The position numbers were made by a program, and so were the translations under genes. This document shows positions 27,001 to 29,278 of a stretch of DNA of 64,000 bases, one piece after another. Numbering within the stretch: the first letter of the stretch is position 1; each line of letters opens with the position of its first letter. The DNA lies in assembly GCA_021325555.1 (NCBI GenBank), contig JAJPGY010000040.1, forward strand, positions 1 through 64,000, written 5' to 3'. This DNA comes from Pseudomonadota bacterium (GTDB lineage: Bacteria; Cyanobacteriota; Vampirovibrionia; Obscuribacterales; Obscuribacteraceae). The notes below the pieces were generated by a model that did not search any database, was not told where the DNA came from, and saw only the letters and a list, made by a program, of their open reading frames with translations.

Positions 27001-27290
27001 ACAATGCTGGCCGGCTGGAAGTTGTGGAGGCTGCCGGCGGTAACCGAGTGCAGAGTGGAGGTGAGATCGAGGTTGATCGGGTGGGTTGTGGTGGTGTTGG
27101 TGGTGGTGGCTAGAGCTGTGGTAGTCGTGGTGGTGATGGCCGTATTGGTCGTCTGGCTGGGTACGGGCGTGGTCGATCCGCCGGCTTGCGCCGGCAACGT
27201 GAGCAGGTTAAACGGCATTATCAGCGGGGCGCACGCAGCAATAGCTATGCAGGCCCGAGCCTTAACGGCGGTCCACCCTTTATTTTTCAT
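1..27290 (-). CDS. Giant repeat-rich exported surface protein (filamentous-haemagglutinin/adhesin-like), 3' end outside window
   Basis: A single open frame runs from the ATG at 27290 to the window edge, at least 9,096 codons with no stop. The antisense frame stays in the same register along the whole 27 kb, so no frameshift is evident. The start has a G-rich Shine-Dalgarno-like stretch 5-10 nt upstream. Residues 1-38 form a signal peptide (basic n-region, hydrophobic core, cleavage near LPAQAGG). A Thr-rich linker follows (about residues 45-75), then a short non-repetitive domain (about 75-190). The rest is degenerate beta-strand repeats rich in Gly, Ser, Thr, Asn, Ala, Val and Ile, with almost no charged residues and no Cys that I saw after the signal peptide. 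Such composition is typical of secreted beta-helix adhesins. Embedded are a PGRS-like Gly block (about residues 4930-5170) and a 46-residue tandem repeat (about 5420-5610). I see no classical TPS secretion domain and no TpsB partner, so the export route is unknown. Function is inferred as adhesion or matrix. Confidence 0.85.
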   Translation of the reverse strand, partial: MKNKGWTAVKARACIAIAACAPLIMPFNLLTLPAQAGGSTTPVPSQTTNTAITTTTTTALATTTNTTTTHPINLDLTSTLHSVTAGSLHNFQPASIVVNGQTQNVTATTALTRAEVVALEQVLHTGRQTITLGANGNAVGGSFTIGSYVAQNLANLIVPSHVTTIDRIQTLNLSGNFTNAGAFYAVSTSPSVTQMSINAQNITNQAGGLITTVLPAGGIAGVTGALSTVNLALNAANNIVNAGTISSSGNLSLGAGGTITNAANAVLSAASNVNLTSLAGTFNNAGLIAAQAGNVNFSTGQMVGDMTINNAGGTIQALQGQINVRDQLFTGAANTALTGGDWLSNELNAYSGNGSLIVDANSISGTVNASAYNVHLGVDNGALTVGTLNAPGDPVIFSVAGPVNIAADPGSGSQDLTILSGTNVVTTVSGININSANGGTSGGNILIMAGANLTDTGGGTVQINPGQTASGGKIDFATNPIATFTSSGTTNGGNITLIALPGTGPSGAGAGTISLPTGVTITASGSGGGTNGNVAIIGQATGTAISIGGITTSGGSGGGGSVLLSADAGSVAIPANINVATNGTPTPATNGITLADGNTLAGAISVGAISAPNNGAATSDILSTSTFAGGGGQVNIRNGASTTLANSITGGTILMGGTNAGSLNLAGAVTATGNGTNNGSITVATGTGNSVTVGSTVTGGAVAFNMNGGMFSNNGKISGTSITVANLASLPSTLTLAGGAGVAGTGEFAGPTTFQSANGGTSIVFSSANYLVSGGGAVTITSPSVTFQGTTPITASGASAFTIDSSLAAGNMTITTPNSATVTLTTGSGGSFSVAPAASSNTLTVSSGGGSSGLAFSGGDVTFNNSGNASNRNVTVGSGVTLSGTGNITFNLNGGAALTDNGTISATSGGANITAQSTGSLTVGGSGTIAGNNSGTVQFLDTTSLGGTLNIADGASLTITGAGGVHLGAPNVKFSPNGTAGSSISASGSSAITVDTNSLAANLVVQAPAGFAGTLSTNGGTIAISAPSGQNITFQDSSTSASTLNLNGTTVSVSAAGAGNIAQSGSNTIGTNGTLSLNAGTGSIGSGTAIATNAAKLNTTSGGTVSISDSASSVTVGASTATNFTLAMSGTTGSIVVGGALNVSSSAPGSVTLTASGAGTITDPSAFAVTSGSTGTVTLSSSSGDIGTSGANVFVNAPNLAATTSGNVFATDSQSVTTMAAFSGTSFNLSTTSNGSITLGQNITGASGITLHANGTGNIETVSGKVLTTSGTLTMTADNGGGIAQQGGGAMLISAPNVVANAGGGGVVLSDAVAATISAASTASSYVLTDTAASNGSITVNGVLTTTGGQVSLTASGGGGIAVNQNISAAGAVTLAANGAGAITMASGTSVSNVGNLTLSSGSGPLGTALAPIVTNATGINFNTSGNVFISDSASSVALAAGSAATAGNLTVTGTGINTGFTFGNTVTAGGNATITTSGNGSIGSGTVNTGPSQTLTLTASGGNIGAVTTNAPNLITTAGGSVTLSDNNASGVTIAGNSSSGGSYSLTNSGSGAGITVPNGVTLSSTGGNVGLAVNNATISNAGTITSGATSGQVNLTASSGTLTVTGAGTFSVTGGGASSINLAGGTVTFAPSSTVGFTPGTSGTLNLTGSTVDLSSATVTNLSSGSSINVSASGQLVLEAGSGGTGTLATTGNGNITLTPTASALTFSTDGANPATINLNAGAGGTVTGTVNGAPIFVDANTTVASNGNITFTGSFTGFANQGTITSSRSGGTITIQETGGTLSYSGGGGTVSLTGGGAASIQMLAPQASTILITQGTSFAPGSSGTLLMSAGTIDLGQNFTITNSSAGSAINLTSPSGSLTVKGHGGGTVAFATTGGGNINVTPASGNGVTFQSDIGGLSTTINLNAGTGTASVQTSNAAITIGGASESDTLGANGNLTLSATGTGSIGPNPANGGFVNVAPGSTLTMTAGTGGITGFGGSFAITGSGSVPVTITTTSTSTSQSTILAFSGDSGGVVLGANSVGSGAGFSMLTAGVNIDIQGNVNAAGGGILALQTTLGGSTTGSITNSTGVGTLTASSVTLTAGTSSGSIGDSTHAISTAASTLSMSAPGGNVFVRNNSGASTVTVTTATSSASSGTFSLTNSAGISAGTVQGQTIDLTAGGSGTISATTLTLPNNGTLNLASGSGNLSIASGVISMPASSTLNLSANTTGSVSLNVPASVNLLTSSSGSSSFALTTTGGGSGISNTGSATLTAGALTLSTTGTTTGAISLTGLNVSGVVSASADSSVNLTSNGSISIGTSSAGTASSGTAINFNVTTLNNGSIDIQNTVTVTTDEASSHNAIVILTANGSGNITNSTGLGALSFSGNQNRFTLASGTGNIGTSSNNIQMLNQTFVTNGLLQASTGGAGNVYIHESGVGTLNISNSAAGGVFQASMSTAGVTGSLTAPIINLSSSGTFLSIQGGAVVGGPASTAAAITLTTTNNATLQQTGGTINASTATFGSDTGRITIGSSGSFSATGVVTANTGNTSSNAVSITTSTTPGSGSIILGNSSTGTNGGFTVAAGAGSGGSIDIQGNVTASGGTVSLTADGAGSITRSTNTGTLTASTVTLQAGATGNIGTLSHQISTAASTLNLTAAGGNAFVSNNSGAVTLSTSSTSATGTFSLTNTGSISTTNLVDGASITLQAGGSTGSITLGNNIGDTTNTTSVVLGASGSGAIDTDTINVANGGTVTLSSGTGDIGTSVSPQPIQAAAGPSSYTLSANTAGNVFITSSAVSGSETVNLVASRAGGGKTFSLTTATNDTINILGNVAAGSGTIGTITLSNGGTGGTGSILDPGGAATLTATTVNLTAGSGGIGASGNPVVVNASAIVPNTTGPVFISDVGSNPVTLGPFTITGAFSFSNGNSITVLGPSSASSIGLSTTANNGFILLDGTLTSNGSGNSAAISLSTNGSGSISQGSTSDTLTVGGTSGLTLSSTTGNITLNPIIVPGTLTANTGGSVSLTTTTTSGSGSVTLGNSSAGAGQTFSVVAGTGSNGAITLAGAVAAGTGTIGTINLTANGTGSITNGAGAGALTAATVNLAVSGNSATGTIGASGNAIATAASGVSGNTTGGSGATGVYISNSSPTVNVGSSTTAGTFNLTTTGAITTSGPVTAGTVDLLSGSNGGITLGAPVTGTTAVALNANGAGSISQSNGTSLVSAGATGLTLSSGSGTITLNPIFSSGPVTVTGGASSVALSSQGPITIAGITGGLNGAVQVSTTSNGTITLSGGIAAGSGTLSSIQLAAGGLGNITGSGTLTASTVQLSSTSGNIGASGGSINTVASALSANTTGANVFVSNSGAVTLNASASAATFSLSDNNSITTAGALSSQNVSLVSTGGGGSILIGGTLSGPTSVVLTANGAGTISQVTTSNTITAGTLALASGSGAITLNPLTASGQVTANTSGNVDLTSTGTILLGASGATGPSSHFNVTTQNNGSIEIQGNVTNSGSGPISLTANGSGNITDAGAFALGGGTVTLTSGTGNIGTGTGSGNAILTGAGEVIANTGGAGNVFVINTIVGGSSTVLGTAGGTFNVASNNGSFAVNLGVITAPIIVLSNTASISINANVTGATSVTLSAGGSGNISQLATTDVLSGGNVNLSSGTGTITINPLIATGTVTAATGNTTPGAVSITTSATPGSGSIILGASSTGSGGTFTVATGSGSGGSIDIQGNVSAPSGTVSLTADGSGNITRSTGVGTLTAGTVTLASTTGNIGTSSATNNIYTSTSTLNASTGGTGNVYVNNTGTGLLTLNTAGAGGTFSVTSGGSITTGAVTGKVIDLTAGGSAGAITLGGVVGSTSTTTNILLAAAGSGAITQSATADTVDVTGGAGSTVTLLSGTGAIALNPTAGGIQIGSGSPAPVLSANTGGAVALTAAGGPVSLGTSSAGGGLTFSLTTNGTSIGVQGNVSVNGTGTISSITLSTQGNSSTTGSITDTGAGTLTATAVSLAAGTSSGSIGTGANPIATSTSALQIAAAGGSAFVSNSGAGAVTLTDNATQNTISLVNDSSIVVSAIAPAQVISLTAGGSSGSITGSVNIGSSSTNSVTLAAAGSGTISLGSGKNIIASGTAGSSVSLSSGTGDILINTASNNNKIDLSAGTSTLKVNTAGNVNVEVTDNTSVILGNSSAGGGKSFTLTSDGHTANTAPGTIDIQGNVAAASGTISSITLTANNLTGAAITRSTGVGVLTANSVNLNANAGIGTSTPANNIFIDASAFSATTVTGGIFITNIGTGPITIGPISTPDPFSFSNANSITTTGLISAQSITLATTAGNGFISIGGNMTATGTSGSGNISLTTNGSGSISTQNSGDVVTFGNGTDPTSSLTLSSTSGNISLNPIAVPFSGATAGTVTANTSGSVSLTTSSTAGLGSITLGNSSAGNGQNFLVFAGAGSGGGITVNGGVAATSGLIGQISLRADGAGNISNGGSAGTLTADTVYLQSEFGGTGTGTIGASGNAIATAANNVSGATAGGTGTTGVYISNTGAAVNVLASSSGGTLSVTSTGSLTTTDVLSGATVTLSSTGTSGSVTVGANITGSTAVNLIAGSAGGSITQTAGVISSPAITLAAPGGNIFADTTNGTSQNSLTLTAGGFVDVLNTGTTNIQTSHSGNVGQFLVFAQPDAANNASINVNGAVTSGGGAVELAAAGNVTMAAGGSINSTSSASGGNVNLIAGANVSYLGNGAISINGRSNLGGNVDLSNATSPAFLTTSGTANGSGGNVNVIAYSSVAGGGTGGKVLLPATLTMTTGGNGGGQNGNVTIIGESVSSSPVTVGGINTSGGSGGGGNILIKDATPGATAANPVQLNSAGIITSGSFDGGALQTGNLSLQTLTNPGASVTVATLGRVATQDIITAGLGGLPGVNNGNGGSAGNISITAGTGITTGNLLAFGGGGAGGAGASSASGSGGNGGGGGGGGTISLSTTSGAITVAGDVDSSGGGGGGGGGAGATGVAAGSGGAGGSAGAVTFNASASTSAAVSVSGRVFAAAGGDGGAGHLGNGSAPGNGGGGGGSFGGGGGGGTAGFGGAAGGGGGGGYVNSPLSSVFASGGGGGDGNTSPYNGAGGGGFIGTSIGGGAGGTGNGNPGGSTSGGAGANGGAAGGSNSSGGGGQGGTGGTGAAGSGGGVSTSLTASDGVISITGSSLSLGTVYGGSVALQTNASSNSSISFNNSSGNLVTGTSHVTVTANGNGNITQTSTTLASINSPIITLTTAGGNIGASAASPVILEWIRPNGANGNIALSANVTTPGSTGSVYLQTVAPGTGNPGTTTLNTSSSGTVNSTFNLTTAGNLVVAGPLAGTTIGLATAGGAAGSAGNNGSDAGSITVNNTITGNAVTIGTGNGGDGGAGLSLQLGSGNGGSGGAGGGITIAATITGAASVQIAAGRGGAGGAGGNGNLGTSDGGAGGAGGDLTVSGSISGGAGSNVTLTAGTGGVGGAGGMGNGATGDGAVGGAGGNLTVSGSVSGGAGSNVTLTSGTGGTGGAGGILNLGTANGETGGAGGNIILSGSISGGASSNVTLTAGTGGAGGAGGSTNGGDGNGATGGAGGNITSALGGSVTAGPGSTMTLTAGSGGAGGAGGSANGGVGNGGDGGAGADLTVASGLSGATISLTSGSGAAGGAAGIGNAGQSPGATGAAGNLNLNANIAGSTQVNATSGTGGTPGNITQASGFTVSSPVINLLSNNGSIFGATSSSPFVISGITSAGTALTASAFNNVNVQSNTSVVLLGSSAGTAAQTNSSFSLSTSNNGSIDIQGNLTVTSGGSGTPTSEIFLTAGGTGNITRSTGIGTLTATGGTTNTVTLSSGTGSIGAPGNNNLNNIFVSAGILNASTSSSGTGNVYVTNTSGSALNLGTATAGGTFSVRSNNSIATTSGDDVTGTAISLVSTAGNGGITLNSNVGSFNQTTSVTLTANGSGSVQETGANVVRVATSGATVTLASGSGNITNNDTGSFEIDTSGGNGVFAVSANTAGNVFLLADGSVDLRASSAGGGKTFSLASEGQDIDIQGNVAAASGSIASLTIDTSNEGSFNTGNITDSLGGVLSAASIFLSSGVTSGNIGTANNPVLINNGSTGNLSLLVFAEGADATVFISGTTTGTITLNNASATPMQAGASFTLSTLGSITQTDAGSAAISSPIITLVSTQGNIGQPTGTGNGPIFVNSFNPGSAQVQLAASATSSSVNSGNIYITDADDTDLGPANNQAALLLQTVQAGSTHAVAGNGRFVLNVTNSGGASVDLQSTVTAAGSITISANNNIFQGFGGELISPSVSLTATTGNVGAAGNGNAVQVNNGSSGISLFATAPALTTGSGGVYVNSLGSGTVTLNNLTGPLIAGGTDNTGATFGSFNLTAQGSISQAANGSSAIRSPVITVISTLGNIGSLTNALVIDNLDKLGAVNGTVSLFAAAPSQGAGVGAVFIKSLTTGDLTLQNTLSTALGGGTSFTLNAAGNILQGVGGAPSISSQTISLTSTGGAIGQSGANILISSGNSGTFSTTLTAQATSAFGSVFITDNDNDTSSGTALVLQPSRASGTSGNSAGVFVLSVPNGGVQVNGMTSAAVSLTATVGTNMVEGASGNLSSPTISLTSTGGNIGASGAGNAIGISNGSGSTLILNASAPDGTATGFGSGVGNIFLNSTTSGTVKLNETGAQAAIVAGTQIVLTSIGSIEQTNSGDTSIQSPVVSLTSTGGNIGFVQPIQLDSDTFGSLTLFASAPSNVSSSVGNVDVNVAAGAISATGSLTLANTATSSLSSGATFTLTTADSTVVVNQAAAGSTAIASPSITISAGTVGSSGSPIFISSGNSLLSTSLTVSARDTSAGKGNAFVTDTDNDPTGGSAVKLNASSAGGGAGGGILQVKTTKGGILVGAASTATHAISLTAQKSILEISSGAGSLSAPIVSLTATTGNIGTGGLNGPINVGNGSASPLTLFASAAGTTAGNGNVFVNSTDTGTLTLQNTASSSLRAGTSFNLTAAGNVTQAVAGSTAIASPAINLVSTAGNIGAAGSTLGVTNALVVSSGASGLTTLSLSAKATSTASGQGSVFLADFDLDPSNGSAVRLNASEADGTHSGDGLFQLTTVSGNSGGGILVTGQVTATGSADSAITLTAQTNILQGAGGALSSPNITLTANTGNIGAAGLTNNLVITNAAAGGINLISSAPAATAGNGNIFLNSTTSGTVTLDNTSQVAATAGNSFNLIAAGSIEAAQFPSSFATITAPSISLTSSGGGIGNTGGTVIVVNSNSGQVSLFASAPSGTNGVIQIDSDVNVVLANTNSTALNAGVSFSLDSNNNITQATVGSTAISSPSISFTTDNGNIGSQANPIVVNSGNTSQGVDLQADAESPAAGTGNVFLSSLATDPVSGSAAVLLDASQAGSSGSPANSGQFVLTTTQGGVQVINPVVGFSSITINAQTNISEDTNNNGSLSSPVMSLTATTGNIGTSANALQITNQTSADVNQSVNLFVNAPNNSSSGSGNVFLNFTTTDQNNSTPGNLVLNNTLTQPLVAGTSMNITASSSANVIANIVQAAANAPAISSPNVVLASVGGSIGTGTGAGAVTIQSGGGGNVNLQATADNSVFIQDITASDSVSLTNTSSAGAASSFNLSVQGNNGNILEGTFGLVSGPVINLSTFNGNIGTSPANAIQISNGGTGETLTANVTAAGNGGNAFIQNVDAGTVTLNTSSVGGTFFLNNNGGNVGSGSTAAGITLTGNVIASGITLDTSSSNGLNNGNINLVSFVLTGTTGVTLNAGGTGDITQTVTGSATIVSPSVSLTSVAGTNGVGTSGHPIVIGATSGLGSAATLVANAPAGNVFVTDIGVDTNSTVALTVGQPLQSSSAAGTFSVNATGNSPANPVQASITVNGAITASQVSISTLNTGGAGNSNTNNGNIVVNAAVAGTGTPASVALTAGGTGSITQAAGTISGQSVSETTLNGNILQTGGTIQATGGSPSLITLTSNTGNIGSVGSAINTVFVGGTIATNQLHANTGGNGLVNLNNVGQVTLLESTAGSDFTINNSTSLIIGQTNPNALQGIQLAGTGNGSINVVVAGGTITTANQGLSNPGTLLLAPAGNITIQDANSSSGSILLGTGTRILTSLSSGGTVSIFLGPSNRFISGGTIVGSVVTQVGAGGQLLVAPAGITGAAGQPPNYIYSVGPNAKVAFDTNGGSVGAITLNGQVLISAGTVAGLSSLDLTNNAVTTQIKNEQAAGIIGGSLITNSAGVAVGGSVILNPTNLAPVISAFNIPVNVVANFTKFIPSTPINVNLAGDRPSTQAVIANGNISFTGVSAAANQVFMNINSTTLGTQPTVFQSGTVTPNPNNFRQIYTTGTLNISANGNFSVNSLTLGNLGFTTTNAVQDNNVFLGANIGSGLVQQLPGPLPIIITSSVVNVNMAGGGSLTQGPSTTITTGSLTAVSGTGNIGTPAAAIRTSTSALNVSTGGAGSVNITNGAVALTSTRLVAGSTASLTTGSSVTFVGASSSNDGFTLQAQGRVTFALSGVTGATITDPTGITLNSGTSGGFFQQAVNSTNSLIAPVVTLTAGSAGIGTFSNNAVSSLGIGTAFGGDPVVLKVTAGGSVFIQGNFNGNVATDHGGFEMLTSNSTSGQFVLKSQGPIAIGGSQTITAPGGIFLAASDGGQAQGSVEQSDAATVPTLFAPSIGLQATTSSASSGIGDVIVTVQSSASRPTTPIAFSAFGTGNVTVNSMSPITFVNTYGGTGTVNPNPSGTGVNSTTGFQLTSSGSILFSTNATITSNAAATLSNNSITLTASGTNASISQQAAGTTLISPNVTLQAGTGSGANIGGSTARIGLNSGLASTPVSLNVNAPGNVFLAGNTLSGNAGALTFVGNSTAGTGLTGTAQGQFNVLTTGSITLANANAIVVSTNTGLLTLNATGNTSNIDQTSSPANPTLSAPNMVLTAGGNIDDGSVVTVTSATGTVTLTANAGGNVGVASPVNVNLQGKSSAAGAVGFAVTATGSGNIRLSSGATVTTTGAAGANLTLNAAGSISQTTSGNTLLVSNGNVLNLTAGTGSIGTASLPMFTSLVAGSPASASATLEASAPNGSVFIT
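10470..11030 (-). repeat. 138-bp (46-residue) tandem repeat inside the giant surface-protein gene
   Basis: The plus-strand string cgtcagggtgacattgctg begins at 10611, 10749 and 10887, exactly 138 bp apart, with diverged units on both sides. On the coding strand each unit reads as a Gly-rich turn segment followed by strand motifs of the type NVTLTAGTGG and NLTVSGS. The exact multiple of three keeps the frame. Confidence 0.8.
11780..12500 (-). repeat. Glycine-rich PGRS-like block within the giant surface protein
   Basis: On the coding strand this stretch is dominated by GGC/GGT/GGA glycine codons with scattered Ser, Ala, Asn and Thr, seen on the plus strand as ccgcc and gccgcc runs. The pattern resembles PE-PGRS or other Gly-rich filament segments. 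Such DNA is prone to slippage, although the frame is intact here. Confidence 0.7.
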
Positions 27291-27334
27291 CTCATCCCCC
27301 ACAAGGGGAGAAAAGTCAGATGTAAAAGAAAACG

Positions 27335-27357
27335 GCCTCCGGGGTGTCGCCCCAGGC
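27335..27357 (-). terminator. Terminator-like hairpin in the leader of the giant surface-protein gene
   Basis: Read on the minus strand, GCCT-GGGG, a five-base loop, then CCCC-GG-AGGC forms a stem of eight pairs with a two-base bulge. It is followed by CGTTTTCTTTT. It lies about 45 nt upstream of the giant gene's start codon and in its sense orientation, so it could act as an attenuator rather than ending an upstream gene, since the upstream neighbour is divergent. Confidence 0.45.
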
Positions 27358-27510
27358 TAGACACGTCCCCCCCACAAAAGTCTCCCCCCAAAACAGATCA
27401 AGCTCCGCCACCACAAACCCCAGCAGAATCGCAAATCATCGTTGTTCAGTACCCGCACTTATCAACGGCGATCTACGAGTTCGTCTTTTTGACGCCTCAG
27501 CACTTTCGCG

Positions 27511-27516
27511 ATTATA
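27511..27516 (-). promoter_or_regulatory. Candidate -10 box (TATAAT) for the giant surface-protein gene
   Basis: A perfect TATAAT reads toward the giant gene about 220 nt upstream of its start codon. The hexamer at the expected -35 distance is poor, so this is a weak assignment. If correct, the transcript has a leader of about 210 nt that includes the hairpin at 27335-27357. Confidence 0.3.
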
Positions 27517-27602
27517 GACGCATTCGTTCGTCTGCGGAACCATTTGCAAGGCAACAATATTTTTTTTAACACTTGAAGTTGTGTACCTTACAATTGACGC
27601 CC

Positions 27603-27644
27603 GGGCCAGGGAATACTGCGAGCACTTTTCGTGCCGCCTGGCCC
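27603..27644. repeat. 8-bp inverted repeat with inner dyad
   Basis: GGGCCAGG (27603-27610) and CCTGGCCC (27637-27644) are perfect reverse complements. Between them GCAC-ttttc-GTGC (27622-27634) forms a second small stem. This could be an RNA structure or a dyad operator shared by the divergent genes. Confidence 0.5.
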
Positions 27645-27920
27645 AGCATTTCGGACATCTCGTTGTCCGGACCATAAAAGCGATCTCGTTACGTTTCTTT
27701 ATCAACCAAAATTTTTCCGTGCCGATGGCTTCTTGGCAGGCTTACTCGACTCGTGTCCTGCTCGTTGCGTTTTTAAAAGGCCCGAAAGTGTGCAGTTTGG
27801 TATAGACTCTGGTTAGGCCATACTTGAAATTCCGGGTCAGCCGGGGGGGGGGCCGGTCAGCCACGGTTTCCTTTTAATCGATTGACATAGTCGTGAAGAC
27901 ACGCGGTCTTTTCGGTAGCA

Positions 27921-29165
27921 ATGGTTTGGATTGCTATGCGTAGTCAGAGCTTCCTTGAAATGCGCAGGCGCAATGCGCTCTCGATCGTCGCCATTGTCCG
28001 AGAGCACGGCGACATCAGCAGGGCCGATCTGGCCCGAGCCGCCAACCTGTCGCCTGCCACCGTATCCAGCATCGTAGATGACCTGCTGCAAGCAGGCGTG
28101 TTGAAAGAGACCGGCGCGAAAGCGTCGACAAGGGGCAGGCGCCCGATCGGGCTCACCTTCAACGCGCGCAGCCGCCTGGCAGCGGGAATCAGCATCGAAC
28201 CGGAATTCATCCGCATGGCGTTGTGCGACCTCGACGGCTATCCGATCTCCGAGGCAACACACAAGCACGCGTTCGAGGAGAACATCCCGCTTCTGACCAA
28301 CTTCCTGGTAGCGCGACTCAAGGACTTGCTGAAAGGCTCGGGCAACCCATTCAAGCGCCTGGGTGCAATCGGCATAGCCCTGCCGGGACCGATCAGCAAC
28401 GATCAGACCAGCATGCTCGACAGCGTGGGGATGCCCACCGCAACCATTGAGTACCAGCGGCTCTGGGCCCTACTGGAGCAGAAACTGAGAAGACCTATCA
28501 TCATAGATTCCCATGTAAACATGGCTGTTCTGGCAGAAAACACGCTGGGATCGCCCAAACCGCCGGAATCGCTGCTGCTCGTCCGGCTCGGTCCGGTCAT
28601 CCGCTCTGCATTTCTTGTGCACGGAGCGGTAGTCCACGGCCAGAGGGGATCAGCCGGAGAGCTGGGGCACGTTCCCGTTCCGGGCAACACCAGGCGCTGC
28701 CGCTGCAGAAATGATGGCTGCCTCAATACCATCGCTGCGAATGGCGCAGTCGTTGACACATGCCGGTCGCAGGGAATCGAAGTAACGACGGTAGCCGAAG
28801 TCCTGGACGGGGCACGGGCAGGCAATGCCGTCTGCTCGGCAGCGGTGGCGGAGATAGCCCGGGGGGTCGGCTTTGCCCTGGCAATGGCGATCAACCTGCT
28901 CGGACCGCATCGCGTGATCGTGTCAGGGTCGCTCACCACAGGCGGTGACATGTTTCTAGTGCCGCTGCTTGCGACAGCGCGTCGCTACGCGCTGCCAAAT
29001 AACTTTGACAAATGCGTGATTTCAGGCAGCATCCTGCAACAGAAGGGGGAGCCGATTGGCGCCGCGCTGCGAGTGCTGCAACTGCAACTCGATGGGCTCC
29101 TCATCGACGTGGTGGGCTACGGGGATCTGCGCGCAGCCAGGCCGGCGGAGGCGTCGCCTTCCTGA
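27921..29165 (+). CDS. ROK-family transcriptional regulator (NagC/XylR-like)
   Basis: The 414-residue protein begins with a winged helix-turn-helix (about residues 18-62, ISRADLARAANLSPATVSS), followed by the GRRP turn typical of ROK repressors and an actin-like sugar-kinase fold. The latter includes GIALPGPIS, the GSAGELGHVPV segment and a Cys cluster (CRCRNDGC) at the position of the ROK zinc site. Members usually repress sugar or amino-sugar genes and respond to a phosphorylated sugar. No sugar genes lie nearby, so the target may be its own promoter or the divergent giant surface gene. An in-frame ATG at 27936 is an alternative start. Length is normal for ROK repressors. Confidence 0.88.
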   Translation: MVWIAMRSQSFLEMRRRNALSIVAIVREHGDISRADLARAANLSPATVSSIVDDLLQAGVLKETGAKASTRGRRPIGLTFNARSRLAAGISIEPEFIRMALCDLDGYPISEATHKHAFEENIPLLTNFLVARLKDLLKGSGNPFKRLGAIGIALPGPISNDQTSMLDSVGMPTATIEYQRLWALLEQKLRRPIIIDSHVNMAVLAENTLGSPKPPESLLLVRLGPVIRSAFLVHGAVVHGQRGSAGELGHVPVPGNTRRCRCRNDGCLNTIAANGAVVDTCRSQGIEVTTVAEVLDGARAGNAVCSAAVAEIARGVGFALAMAINLLGPHRVIVSGSLTTGGDMFLVPLLATARRYALPNNFDKCVISGSILQQKGEPIGAALRVLQLQLDGLLIDVVGYGDLRAARPAEASPS

Positions 29166-29221
29166 TTCGGCAACGCCTGCCCCAATTTGCCGGCAGGGCC
29201 GCAAACATTAGCCGGGATCCA

Positions 29222-29250
29222 TTGACTACCCCGAGACAACCAAATACGAT
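29222..29250 (+). promoter_or_regulatory. Sigma70-type promoter for the Rieske oxygenase gene
   Basis: TTGACT (29222-29227), a 17-bp spacer, then TACGAT (29245-29250) is close to consensus with ideal spacing. A start of transcription near 29257 would leave a leader of about 22 nt, with GGAAG at 29265-29269 placed as a ribosome-binding site before the ATG at 29279. An imperfect dyad (GCCTGCC...GGCAGGGC) lies just upstream at about 29176-29201. Confidence 0.55.
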
Positions 29251-29278
29251 AGTCAAGGCAGATTTGGAAGCCTGTCTC

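Larger units (their letters stand above)
27291..27920. other. Divergent intergenic region between giant surface protein and ROK regulator
   Basis: This 630-bp gap is clearly richer in A and T than its surroundings (for example an eight-T run near 27560) and separates two divergent genes. It holds a candidate minus-strand -10 box (27511-27516), a terminator-like hairpin in the presumed leader of the giant gene (27335-27357), a dyad at 27603-27644 and a ten-G run at 27843-27852. Short reading frames exist, the longest a minus-strand one at 27436-27705 with a CPKC motif. I do not consider any convincing. Confidence 0.6.

Noticed and set aside
4..27360. Dozens of plus-strand frames of Pro/Leu/Val-rich protein across the first 27 kb
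   Set aside because: They all lie in one register antisense to the giant minus-strand gene and have unnatural composition (LPVP, TLPP repeats), as expected from the complement of Gly/Ser/Thr/Asn codons.
27436..27705. Minus-strand 89-codon frame with CPKCWARRHEKC, a zinc-finger-like motif
   Set aside because: Start is a weak TTG (or internal ATG), the rest is not protein-like, and it spans the presumed promoter of the giant gene. Kept only as a possibility.
27882..27910. TTGACA as -35 for the ROK gene
   Set aside because: No acceptable -10 hexamer lies 16-18 bp downstream, and the start codon is too near.
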